A stretch of DNA of 12,319 nt from Planctomycetota bacterium (GTDB lineage Bacteria > Planctomycetota > Phycisphaerae > Sedimentisphaerales > SG8-4). A model generated the notes under the pieces. The model was given only the letters and a program-made list of their open reading frames with translations, was not told the DNA's origin and did not search any database. Both the position numbers and the translations under genes were made by a program. The stretch spans positions 1-12,319 of the forward strand of contig JAUWKC010000015.1 of the NCBI GenBank assembly GCA_030607345.1, read 5' to 3'. Below are positions 1 through 7,989 of this stretch, in pieces; within the stretch, counting starts at the first letter, position 1, and each line of letters opens with the position of its first letter.

Positions 1-325
1 GCTCCTCCGTGCCTATAAGGCACCTCTGGCCGGGGTTCCTCCGCTACAGGCACCCCGCGCGCACCAAACAACACCTTGTATGCAAAACAAAGCCAATTTC
101 CGGCGGGCTGCTAATGACTATAACCTCAGCTATAACAAGCACTTACGAACACAAACCGCCCCTGGAGGCGCCAAAAAACAAAGCCAATTCCCGAAAAGGC
201 CAAAATGAACCTAACCTTCTATTCAACAAAGGCTTATGAAAATGAACACCGTTCACAACGATATTCGCGACATTCTCAATATTTTCTTTCCCGAGGCGCC
301 GGCGGCGTGCCGAACTTATGAATTT
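1..325. repeat. Non-coding left flank made of dispersed-repeat-like DNA
   Basis: No convincing gene lies here, although a forward frame stays open by chance. A perfect 15-mer, AAAACAAAGCCAATT, occurs at 84-98 and again at 175-189. A small hairpin GTGCC-TATAA-GGCAC sits at 9-23, followed by a second 'cctccg...aggcacc' unit at 38-54, so the first 55 bases also look repetitive. Read as peptide, the region gives fragments of the style 'CKTKPISGG', 'KNKANS' and 'NEPNL'. From memory these are typical of intergenic dispersed repeats in Phycisphaerae-type planctomycetes; that is recall, not a search. The segment ends at the stop of the minus-strand glycosyltransferase. No strong terminator with a T-run was seen. 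Confidence 0.5.
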
Positions 326-1441
326 CTATTGCTGCTCGTACCGCTGCTGAGCGTCGCGGTAGCATTGCAGAATATCCGCGACCATTTTGCTGACCGAGTG
401 GTTCTGCCTGATGTACTGCCGGGCGCCTTCTGCGAGCTTGCGTGCGAATTCCGGGCGGTCGAAGAGACGCTGGAGATTGTTATAGATGCTCAATTCATTG
501 TCCGGCTCGAAGGTAACGCACGTCTGCCCGTCGACAAGCAGCTCGTCAACGCCTCGGATGCACCCGGCTGTGACAGTACCCGCACTCATTGCCTCCAGAA
601 CATAAGGGTCAAAAGATTCGGTCGGCTCCAGGCGGATGTAGATGTCGCCGGCAGAGACAACCGAACGCCAGTTCTTCAGTCGGGGGACAATTACAACCGT
701 ACCGAGCAGGCCCAAAGCTGCCAGCAGTCTGCGCAGATGTCTTTCGGCGCGTCCCTGGCCCATTATTGCGAAGACAAGCTCGTAACCCTCTATTACCAGA
801 TGTCGCACGGCTGCCAGGACGTTCTCAAAGTTGCCGATTCTGTCAAGGGGGTGGATGGTCACCATACTCGCCGGCCGGCCCGGTTGGAGAATGCCGGCTC
901 GTGCTTCGGCTGCGAAAGTACCCGGGTTTACCTGCTGAATCCTGTCGGCCAAGCGTGGGTGGGCCTTGGCGAAGCCGGCGCCGATGCTTTTGGCCGGGAC
1001 GATGATTCTCGAACAGCGCCTCGTCGAGACCGGCAGCCGAGTCCACTTCTTCTGCAGCGAATTAACGGAGAGCACGTAAGGCAGGTCCATTTGTGCTGAT
1101 ATTGCTCTTGTAAGTGCGGCCTTTTCCTCGCAGAGGCAGTGCAGCACGGTCGGCTTAAAGGCGGCGAGTTGTTGTTGGAGCACTCTTCTGTTCTGCCAAC
1201 CCATAAACGGCAGGTCAAATGTCGGAAACCTTATGACCTGGACGTTCGGCGGAGTGATAGAATCTACGTCGCAGGTCCCAGGGCAGACAAGAGCAGGCGC
1301 TATTGATTCGTCAGCCAGGCCCGCCAGAAGATGCTCGAGAAAGCCTGAGTACTCATAGACGATACGCTCCGAGACAATCAGGACCGGACGCACCGGCTTG
1401 TTAGCTGTCTGGACCGTCGTGTTTGGCTGCTCTTTGCTCAT
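326..1441 (-). CDS. Glycosyltransferase family 4 (GT-B fold), 371 aa
   Basis: A probable retaining GT4 glycosyltransferase that moves a sugar from a nucleotide-sugar donor to a glycan or lipid acceptor on the cytoplasmic side. The N-terminal half (about residues 17-180) has the Rossmann-like acceptor domain, starting with PVLIVSERIVYEYSGF and a conserved-looking HxLCEEKAAL stretch near 101. The C-terminal donor domain (about 195-345) holds a GNFENVLAAVRHL helix, the strand FAIMGQGRAE, and the diagnostic EX7E motif E275-SFDPYVL-E283 followed by EAMSAGTV. A terminal amphipathic helix closes the fold. Length is normal for GT4. The ATG at 1441 is preceded by CGGAG (1450-1454 on the complement) with an 8-base gap. 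It stands alone on the minus strand, 235 bp downstream of the M56 gene's stop. Acceptor and sugar cannot be told from the sequence. Confidence 0.85.
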   Translation of the reverse strand: MSKEQPNTTVQTANKPVRPVLIVSERIVYEYSGFLEHLLAGLADESIAPALVCPGTCDVDSITPPNVQVIRFPTFDLPFMGWQNRRVLQQQLAAFKPTVLHCLCEEKAALTRAISAQMDLPYVLSVNSLQKKWTRLPVSTRRCSRIIVPAKSIGAGFAKAHPRLADRIQQVNPGTFAAEARAGILQPGRPASMVTIHPLDRIGNFENVLAAVRHLVIEGYELVFAIMGQGRAERHLRRLLAALGLLGTVVIVPRLKNWRSVVSAGDIYIRLEPTESFDPYVLEAMSAGTVTAGCIRGVDELLVDGQTCVTFEPDNELSIYNNLQRLFDRPEFARKLAEGARQYIRQNHSVSKMVADILQCYRDAQQRYEQQ

Positions 1442-1676
1442 TCAACTCACTCCGGAGTCGTGTACCGTGTCCTTATGAAACAGACCCGTAGACAACTAAA
1501 TTTCTCATACTACCAACATATTATCAGAAACGAAACGGCTGGCTACTGCAAAGTGGAGAAATATAACTGCTGACGTGCCACGAAATCCTGGCGATGTCGA
1601 TATATCCGCGCCGATAGCCAGCCTCCTGCAGGCACCCGGAGCCTTACCTGGTGTTGTTTCGGCCCGGCGAGACAGT

Positions 1677-4600
1677 TCAGTTGCGTGGGGTTTCTTCGGG
1701 CTCCTGGCGAGCCTCCAGGTCGGATTCTCTAAACCACAGCAGCGGCGGCCCGGCGCCGGATATTGTGCGAACCGCCTGCTCATCAGAATCATAATATCCC
1801 AGTTGAGCCTGCCTGCGTGCTTCGGCACGATTCCTGGGCCGTCCGTACACCGTCCAAATAATGCGCTTGCCGTCGGGCGAGACCGCCGCGATTGCCGGTC
1901 CTGCTATTTGTTTGTCTCGGTGATGAATCGAATCCGGACGATGCAGCTCTAAAGCAGTGAAGTATCCGCCGGCGCTGAGGCGAAATTCACCCAGCCGAGT
2001 GTCGCCCTTGATGATTCTTCCCTGCTCCAGGTCAACGCGGTATCGGCCCTTGCCGGGCCCGGAGTCAACAACCAACACGGGCTCGGACTCAAGTTCAGGC
2101 AGGAGCAGCTCAGCCGTACAGAAACCCGGCGCCGGAAAAGGTGCAACATCTTTGGTTTCGCCGGTGACCACGTTGGTTTTCACCAGGTGGTTTAGCGCGT
2201 TCTCCCATTTTCCGAGGTTCTCGGTTCTAAAATAAAGAATATTTTCCGAATCAAGCCAGACAAACCTGAACCGCGCCAGCGCATCGGCCCAGCCGGCCGG
2301 AGACTCATGGTACACAAACGGCGGGCAGGGCTCTGTGACTTGGCCGGTTACTGTGTTTACAACTTTGAGCTGCACGCCGGCTTCTGCTTTATATATGAAG
2401 TAGGCCAACCGTTTCTTGTCGGGCGAGAACGCTACACGCCTCTCCATCGGCGATAGGTGATAAGCCGGTGCTGCAAAAGGCATATCCTTACGATAGGCCC
2501 GTTTGCGAAGGTCATAGATGCTCCACTCTTCGCCTGCATGGGCATAAAGGCACCCGTCATCATAGAAATAGCCATCGATGTGAGCAATTTCATCCACTTG
2601 AGATGATTCGATGTCAATGGCCTTGAAGACGCCCAGGCTCATGCAATACACCTTGCCGTTGCTCACGTGCAAAAAGTTGGTTGAATCGGAACGCACGCGC
2701 ACGGTGGCGTCGAGGTTTTTTAGCTCGAAGCCGTCGGGCAGGACCTTTGCCATCATTAGGCTGTCACGACCCTGAAAAAAGAGGAAGTAGTCATACGGCT
2801 TCTCCCGGGATTGCTCGGTCGCCGGCGCGCGTCGCGGACGTGGACGGTCATCCGAAAGCGGCGTGAACTCCGCAGGCTCGCCGTTCTCACCGATGGTCAC
2901 ATGGCCTTTTCTGAAAACGTCAAAGACCTTCGTGCCGGCGGGCCATTTAAGCTCAAAGGCATCAGCACCGACATCGACATCAAATTCGGCGCTAACTGTC
3001 GTGACGATTCTGCGTCCCACGTCGACGGCCGAGTTGTCAATCTTCTCCAACTCAGCGGGATACCAGATACCACCCGGGTACTCGCGCAGCGTCACGTTTG
3101 TCTGACGCGATACGGAATCTGAGCCGTCACTTCTGAACAATACGGTTTTGACATTATTGAATCCACGGTTTCCATCGATAGTGAGCTGCCAGTGCATACC
3201 ATCCTCTTTCCGCACCGCGTCCAGAATGTAAAGGCCGGGCTTGTCGCCTTCTATGACGTCAAAGTTGTATTCGTCGGCTATCTTTTCATAGTACACCAGG
3301 TCCTTGAGGTCGGATGGGATTGCCTGCAATAGAACCAGCAACCGTCTCTCATTATCATCCCGAGGCGAGCGACGACCTTTTTTGCTGTTTTCCGCGAGGG
3401 AGCGCAGCTCTTGCCCGTCGAAAACACTGATAGTCCGACCACTTTGAAACGGCTCTTTGTCGTCCTTGTTGCGGAAAAGGCTCATCTGCCATTCAAAGCG
3501 TGACCGCCTGCCGCTGATTAAGGCGGTATAATCATGCCTCCATAGAACGTACTTTTTTCTATTTGCATCGGCCCCCGTCCTCCATCTGCTCCCGCCGGGA
3601 GGAAAGGCCCAGCTCTCGTAGCCGAATTCGACGCGCATATTCTCAACGGGCCTTTGGGCGTGCCGGAGGTTCTCGAAGAGCGTCCTGGCATCGGGCTTTT
3701 CGGGCTTGCTCGTCGAGCCGCCACTTAGCGCCAATGTCGAGGGTATAGCCAGGGCCAGTACCAGAAGTGTAATAACTGCGCCGACCCAGGCGGACGACTT
3801 GTTCTCTTTGGAAGCGTCGCCGACCAGTCGGCGGATTCGGCCCAGGAGGCTGCCTGCATTTGCCGCTACAGCCAGACGGGGGCGGTCGGCCCGCATCTCT
3901 TCGAGCAAGGCCAATGCACGGGCATAGCGAACCTTGTCACCGCACACGGCCACAGCCAAATCGTCGCAGCAGTTCTCACGCTCGACGCGAATCTTGTGCG
4001 AAACCCACCAGACCGCCGGGTGATAAAAGCCGAGTATTTCCACCGTCGTCTGGAGCATATTGACCAGGTAATCGCATCGGCGAATGTGCGCCAATTCGTG
4101 CGCCAAAATCGCCTCCAACTGCTCGAAGCTCAAGCCGGTCATTGCGCTTGCCGGAAGCAGTATCACAGGACGGAGCCAGCCCACGACCGTAGGTACCTGA
4201 ACAAGCGCCGATTGCAACACCCGCACCGCCCGCCGAATACGCAGCAACTCAGCCAGCTCCTTAACCTTTCTATAGTCGCGCTGGCTGACGGCAGACGTCA
4301 TCTTGCGTTTGTATCTTTGCAACTGACTCCAGCCTCCGACGTACCAGAGCGACAGAGCAAATACGCCTGCGAGCCAGCCGAAAACGAGATACGGCAAGGC
4401 CGGTTCCAGCAGGAGCTTCGCTTTTTCTGTCAGCCGAAGCGTCCCGGCAGGCGAAGTTGAAGAAGGTGACGCGTGCGTAATGGCCGGTTCAGTTCCGGCC
4501 GGCGCCAGTGCTTCAACCAGCACCGGCGCGGCACTTATGGCAACGGCGCCTCCATCGGCGGCTACCTCCGCGCGGACGTGAGATTTGCCCACACAATAAA

Positions 4601-4799
4601 ATGTTACGCAGGGGGCGGCAACCATCAACGCAAGTGTCGCGCACGCGGCAATATATCGCGCCGAGGCTTTCGATTTTCGCAGCCACAGAAGTACCGACGC
4701 TAATACTATCGCCGCCGCTGCGGCCTGCCACAGAAAGTGAATCAGTGTCCAGCCGATTTGTTGTACTGTTTGGTCGGATAGGATGTTTTGAAAATTCAT
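1677..4799 (-). CDS. M56/BlaR1-like membrane metallopeptidase with long C-terminal sensor (LolA-like plus propeller-like), 1040 aa
   Basis: Probable sensor protease partner of the BlaI repressor encoded just upstream. Membrane segments lie near residues 14-40, 48-70, 135-153 and 338-358. Between the last two is the cytosolic zinc peptidase: HELAH at 234-238, then the downstream ligand region ERENCCDD at 273-280 after an FYHPAVWWVSHKIR helix. The ~680 exported residues are not a penicillin-binding domain. Residues ~370-625 resemble a LolA/outer-membrane lipoprotein-sorting type beta domain (DARTLFENLRHAQ, then many beta strands). Residues ~660-1025 have repeating strand patterns with 'SPDKKRLAYF' and 'SPDGKRIIW', as in TolB/WD40-like propellers. 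The start ATG (4797-4799) overlaps the repressor stop as ATGA, with AGGGAG 7 bases upstream, so translation is probably coupled. BlaR1 itself is about 600 aa. The peptidase call is strong; the sensor domains are inferred. Confidence 0.85.
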   Translation of the reverse strand: MNFQNILSDQTVQQIGWTLIHFLWQAAAAAIVLASVLLWLRKSKASARYIAACATLALMVAAPCVTFYCVGKSHVRAEVAADGGAVAISAAPVLVEALAPAGTEPAITHASPSSTSPAGTLRLTEKAKLLLEPALPYLVFGWLAGVFALSLWYVGGWSQLQRYKRKMTSAVSQRDYRKVKELAELLRIRRAVRVLQSALVQVPTVVGWLRPVILLPASAMTGLSFEQLEAILAHELAHIRRCDYLVNMLQTTVEILGFYHPAVWWVSHKIRVERENCCDDLAVAVCGDKVRYARALALLEEMRADRPRLAVAANAGSLLGRIRRLVGDASKENKSSAWVGAVITLLVLALAIPSTLALSGGSTSKPEKPDARTLFENLRHAQRPVENMRVEFGYESWAFPPGGSRWRTGADANRKKYVLWRHDYTALISGRRSRFEWQMSLFRNKDDKEPFQSGRTISVFDGQELRSLAENSKKGRRSPRDDNERRLLVLLQAIPSDLKDLVYYEKIADEYNFDVIEGDKPGLYILDAVRKEDGMHWQLTIDGNRGFNNVKTVLFRSDGSDSVSRQTNVTLREYPGGIWYPAELEKIDNSAVDVGRRIVTTVSAEFDVDVGADAFELKWPAGTKVFDVFRKGHVTIGENGEPAEFTPLSDDRPRPRRAPATEQSREKPYDYFLFFQGRDSLMMAKVLPDGFELKNLDATVRVRSDSTNFLHVSNGKVYCMSLGVFKAIDIESSQVDEIAHIDGYFYDDGCLYAHAGEEWSIYDLRKRAYRKDMPFAAPAYHLSPMERRVAFSPDKKRLAYFIYKAEAGVQLKVVNTVTGQVTEPCPPFVYHESPAGWADALARFRFVWLDSENILYFRTENLGKWENALNHLVKTNVVTGETKDVAPFPAPGFCTAELLLPELESEPVLVVDSGPGKGRYRVDLEQGRIIKGDTRLGEFRLSAGGYFTALELHRPDSIHHRDKQIAGPAIAAVSPDGKRIIWTVYGRPRNRAEARRQAQLGYYDSDEQAVRTISGAGPPLLWFRESDLEARQEPEETPRN

Positions 4800-5185
4800 T
4801 TTTGTTCTCCCTTAAATTTGTCCAGCAATTTCTTGATTTTTTCCAGCTCTCGGCGGGAGACTTTTTTCGCCGCGAGGGCCTGCATGACCAGCTTTTGGGC
4901 CGAGCCGCCGAACGCCCTTTCCATCAGGTCACCGACGAGCAGCCGCTGGGTCTTTTCCTCTCCAATCCTGGGCTTGTAGATATGCGTTCGGTCGGATTCA
5001 TCGCGAACGACGAGCCCTTTGTCCGTCATTATCTGCATGAGTTTAAGAGTGGTTGTGTAGCCGGTTGCTCGGTTTTCGTTCAGGGCGACGTTGACCTGGC
5101 GGACCGTGCTGGGGCCTCGCTGCCAGAGTACGTTCAGAATCGCCAGCTCTCTTTCGGTGGGTTGGGATGATTTCTGTCTTGCCAT
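4796..5185 (-). CDS. BlaI/MecI/CopY-family winged-helix repressor, 129 aa
   Basis: A penicillinase-repressor-type transcription factor that should bind the dyads upstream as a dimer and be inactivated through the M56 protease. The winged helix spans about residues 8-80: the family signature TERELAILNVLWQRGPSTV, a recognition region around GYTTTLKLMQIMTDKGLV, and the wing RTHIYKP. The C-terminal part (about 83-129) is the helical dimerisation segment where proteolysis occurs in BlaI; the exact cleavage pair is not visible. Length matches the family (120-140 aa). The ATG at 5183-5185 is chosen because homology begins just after it and GGAG lies about 10 bases upstream. An in-frame extension to 5488 is rejected since it would read through the operators. 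It is the first gene of the operon and is presumably autoregulated. The regulated stimulus is unknown; no beta-lactamase gene is in the window. Confidence 0.92.
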   Translation of the reverse strand: MARQKSSQPTERELAILNVLWQRGPSTVRQVNVALNENRATGYTTTLKLMQIMTDKGLVVRDESDRTHIYKPRIGEEKTQRLLVGDLMERAFGGSAQKLVMQALAAKKVSRRELEKIKKLLDKFKGEQK

Positions 5186-5233
5186 CGCATTTGCACTCCA
5201 TGTCTTCAATCGTTTTTCCACATCCGACAACAG

Positions 5234-5260
5234 AATATACGAATGTTTTCGTAGTATCAA
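5234..5260 (-). promoter_or_regulatory. Candidate promoter of the repressor/M56 operon
   Basis: On the minus strand TTGATA (5255-5260) is followed after 15 bases by TATATT (5234-5239). The spacer is short for sigma-70, but dyad 1 lies within it and dyad 2 abuts the -35 side, which is where a repressor would block polymerase. An alternative -35, TTTACA, lies further upstream in the A/T-rich stretch. The position is uncertain. Confidence 0.35.
5238..5253. promoter_or_regulatory. Operator dyad 1 for the BlaI-type repressor
   Basis: A perfect inverted repeat TACGAA-tgtt-TTCGTA, 53 bp upstream of the repressor start. The core ACGAA-N4-TTCGT recurs exactly in a second dyad to the right. BlaI/MecI proteins bind short dyads of similar size next to their own promoters. 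The binding itself is inferred. Confidence 0.65.
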
Positions 5261-5273
5261 CGAAAAAATTCGT
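5260..5273. promoter_or_regulatory. Operator dyad 2 for the BlaI-type repressor
   Basis: Inverted repeat ACGAA-aaaa-TTCGT, with the same half-sites and the same 4-base spacer as dyad 1. The dyad centres are 21 bp apart, two helical turns, so two repressor dimers could sit on one face of the DNA. This strongly suggests a real double operator rather than chance. Confidence 0.65.
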
Positions 5274-5505
5274 ATTTTTGTAAAAAATTTGTAAAAACTC
5301 TGTTCTGAGGCTCTATGCCCGGCAGAATGGCCCAAAAAACCGGTATATTTGGCGAAACTGACAGACAAACGCCAATTAGTCCCAGGCAGGCACCCGTCAG
5401 GTATATCTTGCCGCTGGGCGCTCGTTTGGCTATGCTTGAGCGCACCGGTCCAGCCGGGACTCGGAGTCGTACTGCTCGAAAAAGGCATTTTGGGGAATAA
5501 GCCGG

Positions 5506-6465
5506 GTGAAAGCTACTATTGCACTGGCATATCATAATCTGGCGATGATGCTAAATGCCGGTGTGCCGCTGTTGCGCTCGCTCACGACCGTTGCCGAAGG
5601 TCTCGACCGCCGCCTGAGCACGGCATTTCGTGATTTGGCCGACGGCGCGTCCCACGGCGATACGCTCGCTCAGACCATGGCCAAAAGGCCTTGCGTATTT
5701 GGTTTGTTGGATGCGATGGTTGTCCGCGCCGCTGAGACCTCCGGGAGCCTGCCGGAGGCGCTGGCCCTATTGGCAAGGTGGCACGAATTTCAGCAGAGCA
5801 TAAGAAAAAAGACGCTGTCGGGTATGACGCTTCCTGTTGTCCTTATTCACGCTACGGCAATCCTTGCTCCGCTGCCGGGTTCTCTTCTGGGCGCCGGCGG
5901 CGTTAGCTCCTATCTGGCGGCAGTGGTTGGCATCCTTTCGCTGTTCTACATACCGGCAGCCGTGATTTTTGGAATTGTCCATTTTATGCCGAGCCAGGGA
6001 ACCCTGCGAACTACGCTGGACAGGCTGACCGTTAGAATCCCGATTCTCGGAAAGGCCGTTTACGCATTGGCCCTCAGCCGTTACTGCTGGGTGTTCTATA
6101 TGCTCTTCAAGGCCGGATTGCCCATCACCAAGTGCGCCGAAAAAGCCGCCTCTGCCACCGGCAACGCCGTCGTCACCGCTCAGGTCCGGGGCGGTACCGC
6201 CAGCGCCAAGGCCGGCAACCAAGTATCAGACGGTTTTTCAGCCAGTTTGCCGGTCGAGTTCTTGAATATCTGGCGGGTCGGAGAAGAAACGGGCAAACTC
6301 GAGGATGTCACCGAAAAACTGGCGGGTAATACCGGGCAGGACGCCGATTTTATGTTCACCGAGCTGGCATGCTGGCTGCCGCGTTTCGCCTATGCCGCCG
6401 TCAGTGCCGTCATAATCTACTTTATCTTCAAAAACTTCGGAATTATAACCCAAGTAGTGCCATAA
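5506..6465 (+). CDS. Type II secretion system F family protein (GspF/PilC-like), 319 aa
   Basis: An inner-membrane platform protein of the type II secretion/type IV pilus class. Two T2SSF domains are visible. The first (about residues 8-90) has LAMMLNAGVPLLRSLTTVAEGL and ends in AETSGSLPEALALLA. The second (about 190-275) has FYMLFKAGLPITKCAEKAA and ends in VGEETGKLEDVTEKLA. Hydrophobic segments lie at about 105-128, 135-161 and 293-312. It is shorter than the usual ~400 aa because the N-terminal lead-in is missing and the second domain is reduced. The GTG at 5506 has GGGG (5492-5495) 10 bases upstream and starts directly at the domain. No ATPase, pseudopilin or peptidase gene sits beside it, so it is an orphan, perhaps serving prepilin-like proteins encoded elsewhere. 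The family call is firm; its role is not. Confidence 0.85.
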   Translation: MKATIALAYHNLAMMLNAGVPLLRSLTTVAEGLDRRLSTAFRDLADGASHGDTLAQTMAKRPCVFGLLDAMVVRAAETSGSLPEALALLARWHEFQQSIRKKTLSGMTLPVVLIHATAILAPLPGSLLGAGGVSSYLAAVVGILSLFYIPAAVIFGIVHFMPSQGTLRTTLDRLTVRIPILGKAVYALALSRYCWVFYMLFKAGLPITKCAEKAASATGNAVVTAQVRGGTASAKAGNQVSDGFSASLPVEFLNIWRVGEETGKLEDVTEKLAGNTGQDADFMFTELACWLPRFAYAAVSAVIIYFIFKNFGIITQVVP

Positions 6466-6581
6466 TACTTCTCAACAAGACCGCGACCGGCACAATAAGT
6501 ATCGCCGCACCTTGAATTGCAGCTTCTCACGTTTTCTTCGTTCTTAGCCTGGTATCGTGCGGTTCCGGCAGCAAATTCGGT

Positions 6582-6702
6582 TTTTTTTGGAAAAATTGCG
6601 AAAATTTAGAAAAAAGTTGGTAACGAATTGGCCTCAAGTCCAGATATAGTAATGGCAGCGCGGACGAGCAGTACCGAATGGAGCACCAGAAGAAATTATA
6701 TT
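6582..6702 (+). repeat. Direct repeat copy A (sigma-gene leader plus first codons)
   Basis: Matches 9349-9468. The core 6582-6693 aligns with 9349-9460 without gaps and with only three mismatches (6600, 6668, 6669), i.e. 109 of 112. Similarity continues for about 9 more bases if one extra A (around 6694) is allowed. It starts in a T-run followed by an A-rich tract and ends just inside a coding start. The two copies lie 2767 bp apart in the same orientation. Such a long, near-identical non-coding repeat points to a recent duplication or recombination, or to a conserved leader shared by sigma paralogues. Confidence 0.9.
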
Positions 6703-6720
6703 CTGGACAATCTTCAGCCT
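6678..6720 (+). pseudogene. Truncated 5' remnant of an ECF sigma gene
   Basis: The ATG at 6678-6680 aligns exactly with the ATG at 9445 of the sigma gene downstream. Both read MEHQK. Here one extra A shifts the frame. Skipping it restores NYI, as in the sigma gene, after which the two sequences part (LDNLQ here versus ELVRQ there). No region 2 or region 4 sequence follows, so only the leader and about eight codons survive. It could be a breakpoint scar or the start of a very diverged paralogue; the former fits better. Confidence 0.5.
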
Positions 6721-6753
6721 CGCAGCGGAAGTCCTATTGGTTTGATTTATGCG

Positions 6754-7959
6754 CTATTCATCGGCGGATTCCCTGTTTTCAGGATAAGCCGCCTCTATGA
6801 ATACATTCAATTTTTGGGCAAGCTCGTTTATCTTCGGGGCGACGGTGAGCCAATGTGGGTCTATCGTTGGCGTACCCCAGCTCTTTCTTTCAAATTCCTC
6901 TAATAAGAAAGGGTATATTCGTATCTGTAGTTTTTTTTGTTCTTTCAGAATCTCTTTACGCATTACCGTGGTTCTAAGATCAGTCTCGTGATATGCCGCT
7001 TTGGAGTTGGGAACTATGGCAATCTGTGGCTTGGGTATATCCACGGATGCTTCCAAATATGTATCCAGCGCTCTTTCTGCGCGAGGCGAAAGACCTGTTC
7101 TCGGATGGTCCACCGCCAGCAAGTGCATGGAATAAAAAACAAACAGCCTGCTAACCGGCAGTTTGTTCTCGCTGTGGTAGACCTTTGACAAGAGGGGTAG
7201 GGCCTTGTAGGTACCCAATTCCGAAAGAAGATATGTTGCGGCCGCGGAATAGACTTCCCGCCGCTGCTTTTCATCAGGCCCGGTACGTGAAGTTAGGCGG
7301 CCTTCACGCGCAGCTCTGTCTCTTTCACGTAAAACTTTGCGATGATCTAATATTACCTCTGCGAAGCCCTCGGTGGAATATTCGAGCTTATGTATTAGGG
7401 CGGTGATTATTTCGTTCTGTTTGGGACTGCCCGGGGTCAGTTCCAGTATTTTGCGGACCCGGTTTAGTTTCGGAATGAATCGGACCAGAAAACTATATGA
7501 ATCATAACCACCGACGGGTATCATCTGGCGGACCCGGGTGTCGTCCCAGTTGGGCAGGTTTTCTATAGATTGGAGAATGCTTTCTTTCGAAAGCGCCGCC
7601 AGTAATTCCGCTCGGTGTTTCCTAATCCTGACCGGAAGAATTTCTTCTGCCTCTTTCGCGAGGTCGGCCAATACCATTTCAACCAACTCGGGCTCAAGTG
7701 TGAGTGCCGGCTGGTTTGGGCCTGATTTGTCGGTTGTTGCTGCCACGGCTGTTTCATCATTTTGCGATACAGCCTTGGGCGTGCAGGCATCCGCAGCACC
7801 CCTCGAATCTGCACGCGGTTTCTCTTCAGGGTCAGGCTTGGAGACGGAATAAAAATAAAATGTAATCACAGTGCATAAAACAATTATCGAGCCCCACCAA
7901 AGAGCCCGCCGCCATGACCGGCGGCGGGCTATCACAACTTCGTTTCTTTCTAAATCCAT
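6754..7959 (-). CDS. Membrane-anchored helical protein of unknown function, 401 aa
   Basis: Not recognised. Residues 11-18 are basic (ARRRSWRR), followed by one transmembrane helix (about 19-39). The rest is then probably exported or periplasmic. A low-complexity linker (about 42-88, rich in D, A, T, P) leads to a mostly alpha-helical domain from about 90 to 395. Segments such as YSAAATYLLSELGTYKALPLLSKV (236-259, quoted loosely) recall HEAT-like helical pairs, but no clear repeat register could be shown. The ATG at 7957-7959 has only a weak AAAGAGA upstream. It begins 30 bp after the stop of the secreted-protein gene, so the two probably form an operon. Both lie between the sigma-leader repeats. 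A regulatory or scaffolding partner of the secreted protein is possible but is a guess. Confidence 0.7.
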   Translation of the reverse strand: MDLERNEVVIARRRSWRRALWWGSIIVLCTVITFYFYSVSKPDPEEKPRADSRGAADACTPKAVSQNDETAVAATTDKSGPNQPALTLEPELVEMVLADLAKEAEEILPVRIRKHRAELLAALSKESILQSIENLPNWDDTRVRQMIPVGGYDSYSFLVRFIPKLNRVRKILELTPGSPKQNEIITALIHKLEYSTEGFAEVILDHRKVLRERDRAAREGRLTSRTGPDEKQRREVYSAAATYLLSELGTYKALPLLSKVYHSENKLPVSRLFVFYSMHLLAVDHPRTGLSPRAERALDTYLEASVDIPKPQIAIVPNSKAAYHETDLRTTVMRKEILKEQKKLQIRIYPFLLEEFERKSWGTPTIDPHWLTVAPKINELAQKLNVFIEAAYPENRESADE

Positions 7960-7989
7960 TGCAAAATCTCTTTCACCATCAGCATATTG

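Larger units (their letters stand above)
6466..6753. other. Intergenic stretch holding repeat copy A and a truncated sigma start
   Basis: The space between the F-type protein and the 3' end of the minus-strand gene at 6754. The left part (6466-6577) shows nothing recognisable. The right part is the first copy of the sigma-leader repeat, followed by about 50 bp of unassigned DNA before the TAG of the 401-aa gene. No strong hairpin terminator was found for the two converging genes. Confidence 0.6.

Noticed and set aside
236..1099. Long forward open frame (287 codons) over the glycosyltransferase
   Set aside because: From about 326 it is the antisense of a gene with clear GT4 motifs; its residues show no family signature and the ATG has no ribosome site.
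1442..1676. Promoter or terminator between the M56 and glycosyltransferase genes
   Set aside because: Several weak -35/-10-like pairs and short GC dyads exist but none has proper spacing or a T-run.
5186..5488. N-terminal extension of the BlaI-type protein
   Set aside because: Family homology starts at the ATG at 5185, and the extension would translate the operator/promoter region.
6628..6903. Forward open frame through repeat copy A
   Set aside because: It uses a GTG-less leader frame inside the repeat and then the antisense of the 401-aa gene; only the MEHQK start has a homologous counterpart.
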